Assembly (NCBI GenBank): GCA_035604135.1
Contig: DATNJB010000081.1
Coordinates: 1 to 64,000, forward strand
Source of the DNA: Poindextera sp035604135
Lineage (GTDB): Bacteria > Pseudomonadota > Alphaproteobacteria > Caulobacterales > Caulobacteraceae
Direction: 5' to 3'
Length of the DNA: 64,000 bases
This document shows, piece after piece, positions 17,126 to 26,847 of this stretch. The notes beneath the pieces were generated by a model, which was not told where the DNA came from, ran no database searches, and saw nothing but the letters and a program-made list of their open reading frames with translations. A program made the translations under genes and the position numbers. How positions within the stretch are numbered: the stretch's first letter is position 1; each line of letters starts with the position of its first letter.

Positions 17126-18040
17126 TCATGAGTGGCCCTGAGTTGGCCGTTGCGAAAGTGCGGTCAGCAGCCCGTCGAGCGCGGCGTCCACGGTCTTTCC
17201 GCTGGTGTCGAACGTCAGGTCCGCTCTCTCATAATACGGCGTCCGGTTGCGGAGGATCGCCTTGAGATCCTCCATGGCCTCGCGGTTGCCGGCCATCGGC
17301 CGCAGGTCGCCCTGCGCGAGCACGCGCTCCATGTGCTCCTGCGGCTTAGCCTGGAGCCAGACGGTGAGGAAGTGCGAGAGGAGCAGGCCGAAGGAGCCGG
17401 CGTCGGAGACGATGCCGCCCGGCGTCGCCAGCACGCAGCGGCGTTCCTGGGCGAGGCATTCCTTGAGCGCCTGCGCTTCGTAGCGGCGATAGGCGGCCGG
17501 GCCGTACAAGTCCTGGATCTCAGCCGGGGTCAGCCCGGCGATGCGGGTGATCTCGGCGCTAAGCTCGACAAACGGCCGGTCGAGCGCGGCCGCCAGCCGC
17601 CGCCCAAGCGTGGACTTTCCGGCGCCGCGGAGGCCGATCAGCGCGATGCGCTCGGCGCGCTGATCGATCGGTTCCGAGGCGTCGAAGAGGTCCGCCAGCG
17701 CGAGGCGCGCCCGCCGCAGGTCCTCTTCGCTGCGCTGGTGCAGGATGTCGCGTATCAGGAGCCACTCCGGCCCGGCAGTCGTCTCATCGCCGAGGAGCTC
17801 GGCGATCGGGCAACCGAGGGCGTTCGCGACCTGCTGCAGGATCAACACCGAGACGTTCCCGACTCCGGACTCCAGGCTGGCGAGGTGCCGCTCGGAGACG
17901 CCCGCACGGGCTGCAAGCGTCCGCCGCGGCACGCCCTTCAGCGCCCGAAGGTTCCGGACCGTCACGCCGATCGCCGTCAGCAGCGGGTCCCGTTCGGCGG
18001 CCGGCCCCGCCCGCATGTGCGCCCGCTCGAGCCGGCTCAT
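17126..18040 (-). CDS. boxR: BoxR/BzdR-type benzoyl-CoA-responsive repressor
   Basis: 304 residues. Residues 20-85 form an XRE helix-turn-helix (LAARAGVSERHLASLESG). A linker follows, then residues 130-295 form a shikimate-kinase-like domain with Walker A GLRGAGKST (about 136-144), RRYEAQAL and ATPGGIVSD. This architecture is specific to BzdR/BoxR, which sense benzoyl-CoA and release box/bzd promoters. It overlaps bclA by four bases, so the regulator is coupled to the enzyme that makes its inducer. Confidence 0.93.
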   Translation of the reverse strand: MSRLERAHMRAGPAAERDPLLTAIGVTVRNLRALKGVPRRTLAARAGVSERHLASLESGVGNVSVLILQQVANALGCPIAELLGDETTAGPEWLLIRDILHQRSEEDLRRARLALADLFDASEPIDQRAERIALIGLRGAGKSTLGRRLAAALDRPFVELSAEITRIAGLTPAEIQDLYGPAAYRRYEAQALKECLAQERRCVLATPGGIVSDAGSFGLLLSHFLTVWLQAKPQEHMERVLAQGDLRPMAGNREAMEDLKAILRNRTPYYERADLTFDTSGKTVDAALDGLLTALSQRPTQGHS

Positions 18041-19620
18041 CGCGCGGCGGCCCGATCGGCGCCCTGTTTCGCGGCCTCCATGTCGCGCAGGGCGTGGCGT
18101 CGGAGCTTTCCCGTCGCGGTCTTGGGGAGGTCGTCGAGGAACTCGATCATCCGCGGATATTTGTAGGGCGCGAGCCGCGACTTCACGAACTGCTGCAAGG
18201 CTTCAGCGAGCTCGGGCGACGCCGACGCGCTGGGCTTGAGAACCACGAACGCCTTGCTCTTGACCAGGCCCGAGGCGTCGGGAACCCCGATGACGGCCGC
18301 CTCGAGCACGTCGCCGTGGGCCGCGAGCGCCGCCTCGACCTCGACAGGGGAGACCCAGATGCCGCTGACCTTCAGCATGTCGTCCGAGCGGCCCCGATGG
18401 TGGAAGATGCCGGTCTCGTCCTGTTCGAACTTGTCGCCGGTGCGCATCCAGCCGTCGGCGAACGTCGCCTCAGTCTTCTCTGGCTGGTTCCAATAGCCGG
18501 CCGCCATGGTCGGCCCGCGGACGTAGAGCTCGCCGATCTCGCCTGCGCGCACCGCGCCGCCGTCCTCAGCAGCCAGCCGGACCTCATAGCCGGGGACGGG
18601 TGTGCCCGTGGCGCCGTCGCGGATCTGACCAGGGCGGTTCGACAGGAAGATGTGCAGCATCTCCGTCGATCCGATGCCATCGACGATCTCGACGCCGGTC
18701 GTTTGGCGCCAGGCCCGTCCGACCTCGGCCGGCAGGGGCTCGCCGGCGGACAGGCAGAGCCGCAGCGCGGAGCCGCGAGCGGGAACCTGCGGCGAAGCCA
18801 GCAGGCTCGCGTAGAGCGTCGGCACCCCGCAGAAGACCGTCACGCCGGACCGGCCAACGATGTCGCCGACGACCTCCGGCGTGACCCGCCCGGGGAAGAG
18901 GACGCTGGTCGCGCCGGCGTACATCGGGAAGGTCAGAGCGTTGCCGAGACCGTAGGCGAAAAACAGCTTGGCGGCCGAGAAGACGACGTCGCCTTCCTCG
19001 AAGCCGAAGACCCGCCGGGCGAACAGCTCGGCCGTCAGCGCCAGGCTTCTATGCCGGTGCAGCGCGCCCTTCGGGCGGCCGGTCGACCCGGACGAGTAGA
19101 GCCAGAAGGCGATGTCGTCGGCCTGGCTGTCGTGCGGCGCGGCGCCGATCGGCGCGTCCGCCAGCAGACTCGCCAGCGTCCGCCCCCGCCCCGACTGGCC
19201 GGAAACGACGACCTGACCGGACCATCCAGCGCTGGCGACCGCCGCCTCGAGGACAGCGGCCAGCGGCTCCGAAACGACCGCGGCGCCCGCGCCGCTGTCG
19301 CTCAGGATGTAGGCCAGATCCTCGGCTGGAAAGAGGGTGTTCAGCGGGATCGGAACCAGCCCCGACCGGATCGCGCCCAAAAAGCACGTCACGAAGTCCA
19401 CGCCATCCTGCAGGACCAGAACGATGCGGCTGCCGGGGGCGAGCCCGAGGCCGCTCAACGCCGCGCCGGCCCGCTCGGCCCGCTGGGCGACCTCGGCGTA
19501 AGAGTGGCGGCCGTCCGCGTCGATGAAAGCCGTCTTGTCCGCCCGCGCGCCCAGGTTCCGCCCGAGCAGATCGACCGCGGCATTGTATGGGCCGCTCATG
19601 GGCGTCGTTGCAGCCAACAT
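18037..19620 (-). CDS. bclA: Benzoate-CoA ligase
   Basis: 527 residues. YSSGSTGRPKGALHRH (AMP-binding P-loop), FSAAKLFFAYGLGNALTFP, DGIGSTEMLHIFLSN and the end PKTATGKLRRHALR match benzoate- and aryl-CoA ligases. A clear GGAGG precedes ATG 19620. It makes benzoyl-CoA, the substrate of BoxAB and the effector of BoxR. It is divergent from boxC across 139 bases that hold three TGCA motifs. Confidence 0.93.
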   Translation of the reverse strand: MLAATTPMSGPYNAAVDLLGRNLGARADKTAFIDADGRHSYAEVAQRAERAGAALSGLGLAPGSRIVLVLQDGVDFVTCFLGAIRSGLVPIPLNTLFPAEDLAYILSDSGAGAAVVSEPLAAVLEAAVASAGWSGQVVVSGQSGRGRTLASLLADAPIGAAPHDSQADDIAFWLYSSGSTGRPKGALHRHRSLALTAELFARRVFGFEEGDVVFSAAKLFFAYGLGNALTFPMYAGATSVLFPGRVTPEVVGDIVGRSGVTVFCGVPTLYASLLASPQVPARGSALRLCLSAGEPLPAEVGRAWRQTTGVEIVDGIGSTEMLHIFLSNRPGQIRDGATGTPVPGYEVRLAAEDGGAVRAGEIGELYVRGPTMAAGYWNQPEKTEATFADGWMRTGDKFEQDETGIFHHRGRSDDMLKVSGIWVSPVEVEAALAAHGDVLEAAVIGVPDASGLVKSKAFVVLKPSASASPELAEALQQFVKSRLAPYKYPRMIEFLDDLPKTATGKLRRHALRDMEAAKQGADRAAAR

Positions 19621-19664
19621 CCCATCCTCCGCGGCCGTGGGCGCCGCCGCCGCGATCGCGACTT

Positions 19665-19695
19665 TGCACTCTGGCCTTGCAGGACGGCAGATGCA
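19665..19695. promoter_or_regulatory. Probable BoxR operator (three TGCA motifs)
   Basis: TGCA occurs at 19665-19668, 19678-19681 and 19692-19695, spaced 13 and 14 bases apart, in the divergent bclA/boxC promoter region. BzdR operators in Azoarcus consist of repeated TGCA. A possible -35/-10 pair for boxC (TTGTTC, 18 bases, TTATTA) lies just downstream. Confidence 0.6.
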
Positions 19696-19759
19696 AGATA
19701 GTGCTTGTTCGCGGCGACCTGACGCGCATTATTACGCATACCTTAGGTTGGGAGATCTC

Positions 19760-21403
19760 GTGATCACCTTCGAGCGGCGGCCCGACGACTACCGGCACTG
19801 GCGACTGATGCTCGATGGTCGGATCGCCACCCTCACCCTCGACGTGGACGAGGATGCCGGCCTCGTTCCCGGCTACAAGCTGAAGCTCAACTCATACGAC
19901 CTCGGCGTCGATATCGAACTGCACGACGCGCTGCAGCGGATCCGCTTCGAGCATCCGCAGGTGGCGACGGTCGTCCTGACCAGCGGCAAGGAGCGGACGT
20001 TCTGCGCCGGCGCCAACATCTACATGTTGGGCGCCTCGAGCCACGGCTGGAAGGTCAACTTCTGCAAGTTCACCAACGAAACGCGCAACGGCATGGAGGA
20101 CTCGAGCCGCCATGACGGGCTGAAGTTCCTCGCCGCCGTCAACGGGACCTGCGCCGGCGGCGGCTACGAGATCGCGCTGGCCTGCGACGAGATCGTCATG
20201 GTCGACGACCGCTCGACCGTCGTCAGCCTGCCGGAGGTTCCGCTCCTCGGGGTCCTGCCGGGCACCGGCGGGCTCACCCGCCTGGTCGACAAGCGCAAGG
20301 TTCGCCGCGACCTCGCCGACGTCTTCTGCACCAACGCCGACGGCGTCCGCGCCGATCGGGCCAAGGCTTGGGGGCTGATCGACGCCGCGGCCTCGCCCAA
20401 TCGCTTCCCCGAGCTTGTCCGTGAGCGCGCCGAGGCGCTCGCCGCGGGCTCCGATCGATCGCCGGCCGCCAAGGGAATCACGCTCAGTCGGTTGCAGCGA
20501 GAGACGAGCGGCGACGGCTTGCGGTACCGACATGTCGAGGTCGGCTACGACCGCCCGAACCGGTCGGCCGTGATCACGGTCCGCGCGCCCGCCGAGGCGC
20601 CACCGCAGACGGTGGAGGCGATCGAGGCGGCCGGCGATGGCTGGTGGCCGCTCGCCATGGCGCGCGAGCTCGACGACGCCATGCTGATGCTGCGCTTCAA
20701 CGAGCCGGAGCTTGGGCTCTGGGTGCTCAGGACCGCCGGCGACGCGGCGATGGTCCTCGCCGCCGGGCGCACGCTCGCCGACTTCGAAGCCCATTGGCTC
20801 GTGCGCGAGACCATCGGCTTGCTCCGCCGCACGTTCGCGCGGTTGGAGGTCGCCTCGCGGAGCCTCTATGCGGTGATCGATAGAGGCTCGTGCTTCGCCG
20901 GCTTGCTGTTCGAGCTCTCGCTGGCCGCCGACCGCAGCTACATGCTCTCGCCGCTGGACGCGGACGGCGACGCCCCCGCCATCGCGGTGGATGAGACCAA
21001 CTTCGGCCTGCTGCCGACCGTAGCGGGGCGCTCGCGCCTCGAAAGCCGCTTCCACGGCGAGGTGTCCGTCCTCGACGCCATCCGCGGCCTTGCCAGCCGG
21101 CCCCTGAATGCGGTCGACGCCGAGGCGGCCGGCCTCATCACCGTCGCCTCGGACGAACTCGATTGGGAGGACGAGATACGCCTCGCGGTCGAGGAGCGAA
21201 CCCGCCTGTCGCCCGACGCTTTGACCGGACTCGAGGCCGGCCTGCGCTTTCCGGGCGCAGAGACCCTGGAGACGAAGATCTTCGGGCGCCTATCGGCCTG
21301 GCAGAACTGGGTGTTCAACCGGCCGAACGCCACCGGGGCGGGCGGCGCGCTGAAGGTGTTCGGCTCGGGCGCCAAGCCGCAATTCGATTGGGAGCGGATT
21401 TAG
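19760..21403 (+). CDS. boxC: 2,3-epoxybenzoyl-CoA dihydrolase (benzoyl-CoA-dihydrodiol lyase)
   Basis: 547 residues from GTG 19760, behind GGAG at 19751; the open frame upstream overlaps the operator and is not coding. Two crotonase-like halves are visible: TFCAGANIYMLGASSHGWKV and GTCAGGGYEIALACDEI in the first, RGSCFAGLLFELSLAADR in the second. Length and motifs match BoxC, which opens the epoxide and cleaves the ring with loss of formate. It is followed three bases later by boxB. Confidence 0.94.
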   Translation: MITFERRPDDYRHWRLMLDGRIATLTLDVDEDAGLVPGYKLKLNSYDLGVDIELHDALQRIRFEHPQVATVVLTSGKERTFCAGANIYMLGASSHGWKVNFCKFTNETRNGMEDSSRHDGLKFLAAVNGTCAGGGYEIALACDEIVMVDDRSTVVSLPEVPLLGVLPGTGGLTRLVDKRKVRRDLADVFCTNADGVRADRAKAWGLIDAAASPNRFPELVRERAEALAAGSDRSPAAKGITLSRLQRETSGDGLRYRHVEVGYDRPNRSAVITVRAPAEAPPQTVEAIEAAGDGWWPLAMARELDDAMLMLRFNEPELGLWVLRTAGDAAMVLAAGRTLADFEAHWLVRETIGLLRRTFARLEVASRSLYAVIDRGSCFAGLLFELSLAADRSYMLSPLDADGDAPAIAVDETNFGLLPTVAGRSRLESRFHGEVSVLDAIRGLASRPLNAVDAEAAGLITVASDELDWEDEIRLAVEERTRLSPDALTGLEAGLRFPGAETLETKIFGRLSAWQNWVFNRPNATGAGGALKVFGSGAKPQFDWERI

Positions 21404-21406
21404 GCC

Positions 21407-22831
21407 ATGGCGATCGATTATCAGGAACGGATCCCCAACAACGTCAACCTCGCGTCCGATCGGGTGCTGCAGCGGGCGCTCGAGCATTGGCAGCCACGCT
21501 TCCTTGACTGGTGGCGCGAGCTGGGACCGGCGGACTTCCAAGCGGCCGACGTCTATCTGCGCACCGCTGTGTCGGTGGACCGCCAGGGCTGGGCCACGTT
21601 CGGCCACGTCAAGATGCCGGAGTACCGCTGGGGGATCTTCCTCGCCGAGCGCGATCCCGACCGCCGCATCGGCTTTGGCGACGAGTTCGGCAAGCCGGTT
21701 TGGCAGCAGGCGCCAGGCGATCTTCGCTCGTCGTTGCGCCGCCTGATCGTCACCCAGGGCGATACCGAGCCGGCGTCGGTCGAGCAGCAGCGGCTGTTGG
21801 GCCACACCGCGCCCTCGCTCTACGACCTGCGCGGCCTCTTCCAGGTCAACGTCGAGGAGGGTCGCCACCTCTGGGCCATGGTCTATCTGCTGCACGCCTA
21901 CTTCGGGCGCGACGGCCGCGAGGAGGCCGAGGAGCTGCTCTGCCGCCACTCGGGCGACGTCGACCACCCCCGGATCCTCGGCACCTTCAACGAGCCGATC
22001 TCCGACTGGCTCAGCTTCTTCATGTTCACATTCTTCACCGACCGGGACGGCAAGTACCAGCTGATGTCGCTCGCCGAGTCGGGCTTCGACCCGCTGGCCC
22101 GCACCTGTCAGTTCATGCTGACGGAAGAGGCGCACCACATGTTCATCGGCCACACGGGCCTGGCGCGGGTCACGCGCCGGACGCTGGAGGTGATGGCGGA
22201 ACTGGGCACGGAGGACCCGGACGCGGTGCGCCGGGCCGGCGCCATCGATCTGCCGACCATCCAGCGGTACATCAACTTCTGGTTCTCCTCTTCGCTCGAC
22301 CTGTTCGGGTCCGAAGCCTCGTCGAACGCAGCCCTTTACTTCGCGGCCGGAATCAAGGGCCGTCCGAGCGAGGGCCAGTTCGAAGACCACCTGGCTCTGT
22401 CCGGGACCTGGCGCCTCGAGGCGCCGGACGGGGCGGGCGGCGTGCACGGCGAGGACATCCCCCTGCGCAACGCGATGAATGCGGCGATCCGCTCGGCTTA
22501 CGTCGACGAATGCCAGATCTTCCTCGATCGGTGGAACGACCAGATCCAGCGGGCGGGCTTCGACTTCCGCTATCGCCTGCCCAGCGAACGGTTCCGGCGC
22601 GCCATCGGCGTTTGGGCCGGCGCACCCACCGATCCCGAGGGGCGGCTGATCACGCGCGACGTCTTCGAGCGCCGCAGGGCCGAATGGCTGCCGAGCCAGG
22701 ACGACCGCACGTTCATCCAGAGCCTGATGCAGCCGGTCATCGAGCCCGGAAAGTTGGCGGCCTGGATCGCGCCGCCGGACCGCGGGATCAACAACCAGCC
22801 GGTCGACTACGAATACGTGCGCCGAGCCTGA
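21407..22831 (+). CDS. boxB: Benzoyl-CoA 2,3-epoxidase, oxygenase subunit
   Basis: 474 residues. The diiron oxygenase core is visible as FQVNVEEGRHLWAMVYLL and MLTEEAHHMFIGHTGL (two ExxH-type motifs). LSFFMFTFFTDRDGKYQ and the C-terminal GINNQPVDYEYVR are typical of BoxB. It epoxidises benzoyl-CoA using electrons from the BoxA reductase. No boxA gene lies in this window, so the reductase must be encoded elsewhere or replaced. Confidence 0.95.
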   Translation: MAIDYQERIPNNVNLASDRVLQRALEHWQPRFLDWWRELGPADFQAADVYLRTAVSVDRQGWATFGHVKMPEYRWGIFLAERDPDRRIGFGDEFGKPVWQQAPGDLRSSLRRLIVTQGDTEPASVEQQRLLGHTAPSLYDLRGLFQVNVEEGRHLWAMVYLLHAYFGRDGREEAEELLCRHSGDVDHPRILGTFNEPISDWLSFFMFTFFTDRDGKYQLMSLAESGFDPLARTCQFMLTEEAHHMFIGHTGLARVTRRTLEVMAELGTEDPDAVRRAGAIDLPTIQRYINFWFSSSLDLFGSEASSNAALYFAAGIKGRPSEGQFEDHLALSGTWRLEAPDGAGGVHGEDIPLRNAMNAAIRSAYVDECQIFLDRWNDQIQRAGFDFRYRLPSERFRRAIGVWAGAPTDPEGRLITRDVFERRRAEWLPSQDDRTFIQSLMQPVIEPGKLAAWIAPPDRGINNQPVDYEYVRRA

Positions 22832-23004
22832 CCACAGCGCCCGGCGCCATCTCGGGTCTAGCCCCCGGTGAGTCCAAGCGAGACAGCCTGGGCGGCTTCA
22901 ACCTTCGCCTCGCGTTTGGGCCAAGCTTCGCCACGAACCTTTCTTACGGTCGGCCGCCCTGCCGTTCGCCAGGGCCTTGAGGCGACTGAGAGGAGGATAC
23001 GATC

Positions 23005-23349
23005 ATGGACAACTTCGATCGCAGAGCAGTGATCGCCGGCGCGGCGATCGTCGGGGCTGTTGCGACCGCGACCGGCGCTTCGGCAGCCGCAAAGCGCCCG
23101 CCCAAGCCAGTCCCTCCGGCACCCGAGCCAGTCCCGCCCGCCCCCAAGCCAATCCTTCGCCCGGTCAATTTGGTATTCTTTGCGATCAACCCCAATTCAA
23201 CGCTCACACTGACAGCCATTCCGTTCGCCGACTATAATTCGGACTTCCTGGTCAAATTCGCGTCGGCCTTCATTGGCAAGGTCCATGAAAACAATATTCC
23301 TTCGTCTGGTTATTACATATTGGACGCGACGACTGGCGAGAGTCTCTAA
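23005..23349 (+). CDS. Small exported protein with Tat-like signal, function unknown
   Basis: 114 residues preceded by a strong AGGAGG. The N-terminus DRRAVIAGAAIVGA followed by an Ala-rich cleavage site resembles a twin-arginine signal. A proline-rich repeat spacer (KPVPPAPEPVPPAPKP) comes next, then a short domain LVFFAINPNSTLTL. Base composition is lower in GC than its neighbours after the spacer. No family was recognised. The 155 bases or more on each side hold no other gene. Confidence 0.6.
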   Translation: MDNFDRRAVIAGAAIVGAVATATGASAAAKRPPKPVPPAPEPVPPAPKPILRPVNLVFFAINPNSTLTLTAIPFADYNSDFLVKFASAFIGKVHENNIPSSGYYILDATTGESL

Positions 23350-23544
23350 GCGTTCGAGCGTCGTGGGCGCTTCCGACCCCACGGCCGCAGCGCGAGGACG
23401 CATGTGGCATCGTCGTCGCCGCGCCGTATCGCGCCCGTCGCGCGAGCGGGCTAAGCTCTCCGGCCGAGTGGTGCGGCAACATGATGAAGCGGGCGCAGCG
23501 ATGGCCTAGCTTCCGCGCATAGGGTCGAGGAGGTCAGGCGCTGC

Positions 23545-24192
23545 ATGAAGCTCTATTTCAGCCGAAACTATAACCCGCGGCTCGCGGTCGCTGCCGCGCG
23601 TTACCTGAAATCGCCGATCGTGTTCGAGTTCGCTAGGCCGTTCGCGCCGGGACAGCGGGAGAAATTTCGCAAGCTCAACCCGAACCTGTCGATTCCCATC
23701 CTCGACCTCGAAGACCGCACGATTTGGGAGGCCGATGCGATCGCTTGTTATCTATCCCAGCTTGCCGGGTCGGACTTCTGGCCGACGGGCGAAGCGCTGC
23801 CCGACATCGTCCGGTGGCTGAGTTGGGGCTACTGGAATTTCGTGAGGGGCTGCGATGTCGTCCATTTCGAGCGCGTCACGCGGCAGCGCTACGGCCTCGG
23901 CCCGGTTACGCCGGAATTGGTCGAGAGCGGCTTGGGCGAGTTTAGGGGATCCGCCGCGATTCTCGAGCAACACTTCGCCTCTTCGGACTGGCTCGTCGGC
24001 GAGACCGTCACCTACGCCGACTTCCGTCTGGCCTGCGTCCTGCCGTTCGCCGACATCGCCGGGCTGCCGCTCGCCGAGTTTCCGCGCGTGGAAGCCTGGC
24101 ACGAGCGGCTCATGCAGATCCCCGCCTGGCGCGATCCGTTCGAAGGTCTTGATGCACCCGAACTCCCGCCGCTCGGTGGGAGCCCGGCCTAA
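23545..24192 (+). CDS. Glutathione S-transferase family protein
   Basis: 215 residues. The N-terminal thioredoxin fold has KLYFSRNYNPRLAVAA. PNLSIPILDLEDRTIWEADAIACYL contains the cis-Pro and Glu/Asp-Ala glutathione-contact motif. The C-terminal helical domain ends with WLVGETVTYADFRLA, the N-capping box. No clear catalytic Cys or Ser class can be assigned. It stands alone between two gaps. Confidence 0.83.
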   Translation: MKLYFSRNYNPRLAVAAARYLKSPIVFEFARPFAPGQREKFRKLNPNLSIPILDLEDRTIWEADAIACYLSQLAGSDFWPTGEALPDIVRWLSWGYWNFVRGCDVVHFERVTRQRYGLGPVTPELVESGLGEFRGSAAILEQHFASSDWLVGETVTYADFRLACVLPFADIAGLPLAEFPRVEAWHERLMQIPAWRDPFEGLDAPELPPLGGSPA

Positions 24193-24300
24193 GTCTCCCT
24201 GGCGCGGGACGTTGCTAGGCGGCCCGCGATCCGGACAAGCGTCTGCCGCGCGGGCGCCGGAGACGGGGCAGCTGGGTTCGCCGGCCGGCGGCGGGCGCGC

Positions 24301-26493
24301 TCAGGGACGGGTCGCGGCAAGAGCGGCGTGTTCGGGCTGAGGCTGCGAGGTCCAGTGGCCGACTTTGGTGAGCAGCTCGCGCGGATCGATGGGTTTGGCG
24401 ATGTGGTCGTCCATGCCGGCCCTTCGCGCTGCTTCCACCTGAAGCGGCAGCACGTTTGCTGAGATCGCCAGGATCGGCGTGGTTCGGTTGATGTCGCTGT
24501 TGGCGCGGATCGCGCGGGTGGCGGCCATGCCGTCCATGCCCGGCATCTGCAGGTCCATCAAGATCACGTCGAACGGCTGGGCGCACGCGGCCTCGACCGC
24601 ATCCGGGCCGCTCGCCGCCGTGGCGATGTTGACATCGAACGGCGCCAGCATGGTGCAGATCAGCTCGCGGTTGGCGGCCACATCGTCCACGACCAAGATG
24701 GAGAGCCGGCCGGCGTCGAACTCGGGTGCGGGCTCGGCGGGCTGAGCCGGCGCCGCTGCGCCGCTCATGTCCACGATCGGCGCGGGGACGGTGAACCAGA
24801 ACGTCGATCCCCGGCCGGGCGCGCTTTCAAGCCCGATTGCGCCGCCCATGCTCTCCACCAGGCCCTTGGAGATCGCAAGGCCGAGGCCGGTTCCCCCGTG
24901 CTGGCGCGTGTTGGAGTTGTCGACCTGGCTGAAGCGCTTGAACAGCCGCGCGGCCGCCTCCGGCTCGATACCTGGCCCTGTGTCGGTCACCCCGATGCGG
25001 AGTTGGCCCCGATCATACGCCGCCGCGACGGCGATGCTGCCCCGCGCGGTGAACTTCACCGCGTTGGTGAGCAGGTTGAGCAGCACCTGGCGCAGGCGCG
25101 CCGCATCGGCGTCGAGCCAAGCGGGCAGGGTCGGGGCCAGCGTCACCGTGACGGTGAGAGCCTTGTCCGCGGCTTGCGGCCGCACGAGGTCGATCGTTTC
25201 CTGGAGGAAGGCCGGGGCGTCGAACGGCTGCGGGTCGAGCTCCAGCTGAGCCGCCTCCAGCTTGGAGAAGTCGAGCACGTCGTTGACGACGCTGAGCAGC
25301 GCCTCGGCGCTCTTGGAGATGCGCGCCACATGGGCGCGCGCGTCATCGGGCAAATCGTCCCTGGCTTCCAGGAGGCGCGCGAAGCCGACCACACCGGTCA
25401 GCGGCGTGCGGACTTCGTGGCTCATGTTCGCGAGGAACTGACTCTTGGCTTCGTTGGCGGCCTCGGCTTCCGCGCGCCGCGCGCGCAGTTCGTCTTCGAG
25501 AGCGACGCGGGCGGTGACATCGCGCAACGCTGACATCGCGCCGATCACACGGCCCTCGTCATCGTGGAGGACGGACGTGGCGCCTTCGAATGCGAGCGGA
25601 CGGCCGTCGGCCGCCCAGGTGCGCCAGACGTTGTCGTCGCCCGTCGGCGTTGGCTGGCCGGCGGCCAGCGCGGCCATGAAGGCGTCGTTGCGCTCGCGGT
25701 CGTTCGGGTCGAGCAGCTCTGCGAGGTTGCGGTCGATCAGCGCGTCGGGCTCGTAGCCGTAGTGGCGCGCCGCCGCGGAAACGTACTCGATGCGCCCGGT
25801 GGTGTCGTAACGCAGGATAACGTCGGGCGAGCGTTCGGCGAGGAGGCGATAGCGCGCCTCACTGTCGCCGAGCTGCGCCAACGCCTCGCGTTGCTGTCGG
25901 CGCGCCTTGTCCAGGTTCGCTTGCACGGCGCGGAAGGCGCGGAAGACCACGATCGGGCTGGCGAGCAGCGTGACGATCCGCCAGGGCTCGGCGTGCTGAA
26001 CCAATAGAGTCGCGGCGAAGGCCTGGACAACGAGCATCGAGAGAACCGGCGCCGCCAGATTGGCGGCGAGCCGCCTGGGCGCCGCGTAGTCGCGCGCCAG
26101 GATCTGGAACATGATGACGCCGTAGAGCGTCACGCCGAGCGTCTGGGCGGCGCCGCCGAAGAAGAAGACGAGATAAAGCGCCGCGGCCGAGTAGCCGGCG
26201 CTGACCAGCCAGGTGAACGGGTTGATGTCGCTGAACGGGTTGCGTCCGACCCGCCGGAAACGGCCGGCATAGACATGCGACGCCACAACGAGCGCCGAGA
26301 TCGCCGCAAGCCACAGCGCAGGCGCCAACCACCCCGCGAAGGGGACGGCCGCGCCGGCCACGATCACGCCGGAGAGCAGGCCTGGGGCGATGCCGCGAAG
26401 CTCGACGCCCGAAAACAGGCGCCAGGCGAACCGGGCCGACGCCCGCCGCCGAAGCGAGGGCGCTCGTCGATCAGTCTCGGCGGCTGTGTCCAT
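24301..26493 (-). CDS. Membrane hybrid sensor histidine kinase (PAS-HisKA-HATPase-REC)
   Basis: 730 residues. Hydrophobic segments at about 30-190 form a membrane sensor. A short coiled coil (KARRQQREALAQLGDSEARY) leads to a PAS domain (about 205-330). The H-box is NMSHEVRTPL, the N-box LLNLLTNAVKF, the G-boxes DTGPGI and GTGLGLAIS. The C-terminal receiver has VVDDVAANREL, the phosphoacceptor in ILMDLQMPGMDG and the conserved Lys in AKPID. It probably feeds a phosphorelay. No response regulator or Hpt gene is adjacent. Confidence 0.92.
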   Translation of the reverse strand: MDTAAETDRRAPSLRRRASARFAWRLFSGVELRGIAPGLLSGVIVAGAAVPFAGWLAPALWLAAISALVVASHVYAGRFRRVGRNPFSDINPFTWLVSAGYSAAALYLVFFFGGAAQTLGVTLYGVIMFQILARDYAAPRRLAANLAAPVLSMLVVQAFAATLLVQHAEPWRIVTLLASPIVVFRAFRAVQANLDKARRQQREALAQLGDSEARYRLLAERSPDVILRYDTTGRIEYVSAAARHYGYEPDALIDRNLAELLDPNDRERNDAFMAALAAGQPTPTGDDNVWRTWAADGRPLAFEGATSVLHDDEGRVIGAMSALRDVTARVALEDELRARRAEAEAANEAKSQFLANMSHEVRTPLTGVVGFARLLEARDDLPDDARAHVARISKSAEALLSVVNDVLDFSKLEAAQLELDPQPFDAPAFLQETIDLVRPQAADKALTVTVTLAPTLPAWLDADAARLRQVLLNLLTNAVKFTARGSIAVAAAYDRGQLRIGVTDTGPGIEPEAAARLFKRFSQVDNSNTRQHGGTGLGLAISKGLVESMGGAIGLESAPGRGSTFWFTVPAPIVDMSGAAAPAQPAEPAPEFDAGRLSILVVDDVAANRELICTMLAPFDVNIATAASGPDAVEAACAQPFDVILMDLQMPGMDGMAATRAIRANSDINRTTPILAISANVLPLQVEAARRAGMDDHIAKPIDPRELLTKVGHWTSQPQPEHAALAATRP

Positions 26494-26847
26494 CGAGGCC
26501 CACCTACGCCCTGAGCCTTGAAGGATTGGTTGCCGACGTTCGCCAAACCACGCTTTCGCGAAGCTGCGCCCATCCGGTGGTCATCAGCCACCCGCTCAGC
26601 GCCAGCTGGCACTTCGCCAAGACCGTCATCGGCGCGAAATGCACCGCATCACTCTCGAAGGCGAACCGCTCAAGGCCTAGAAACGCCCCGCCGCCGGTGT
26701 CCGCCTTCCGGCGGGAGCCAGCGTCTGCTTTCGACCCCAAGCGGACGTTCGCACAGTCTGCGCCTCACGCGGCCCTGACGACTACCATTTGCGAGGAGCG
26801 CAGTTTGGGCGCAATGGCCTCGACTGAGCCCCGTAGGATAGCCATCG
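26494..26847. other. 354-base gene-free region with GC hairpins
   Basis: No coding signal fits on either strand. It contains CCGCC/GGCGG at 26701-26714 and a hairpin CGTCTGCTT-TCGACCCC-AAGCGGACG at 26722-26746. The second resembles an interspersed short palindrome often seen between alphaproteobacterial genes. Promoters for the divergent kinase and MarC genes must lie here but are not distinct. Confidence 0.5.

Noticed and set aside
21290..22447. Minus-strand frame opposite boxB
   Set aside because: High-GC shadow; boxB diiron motifs are on the plus strand.
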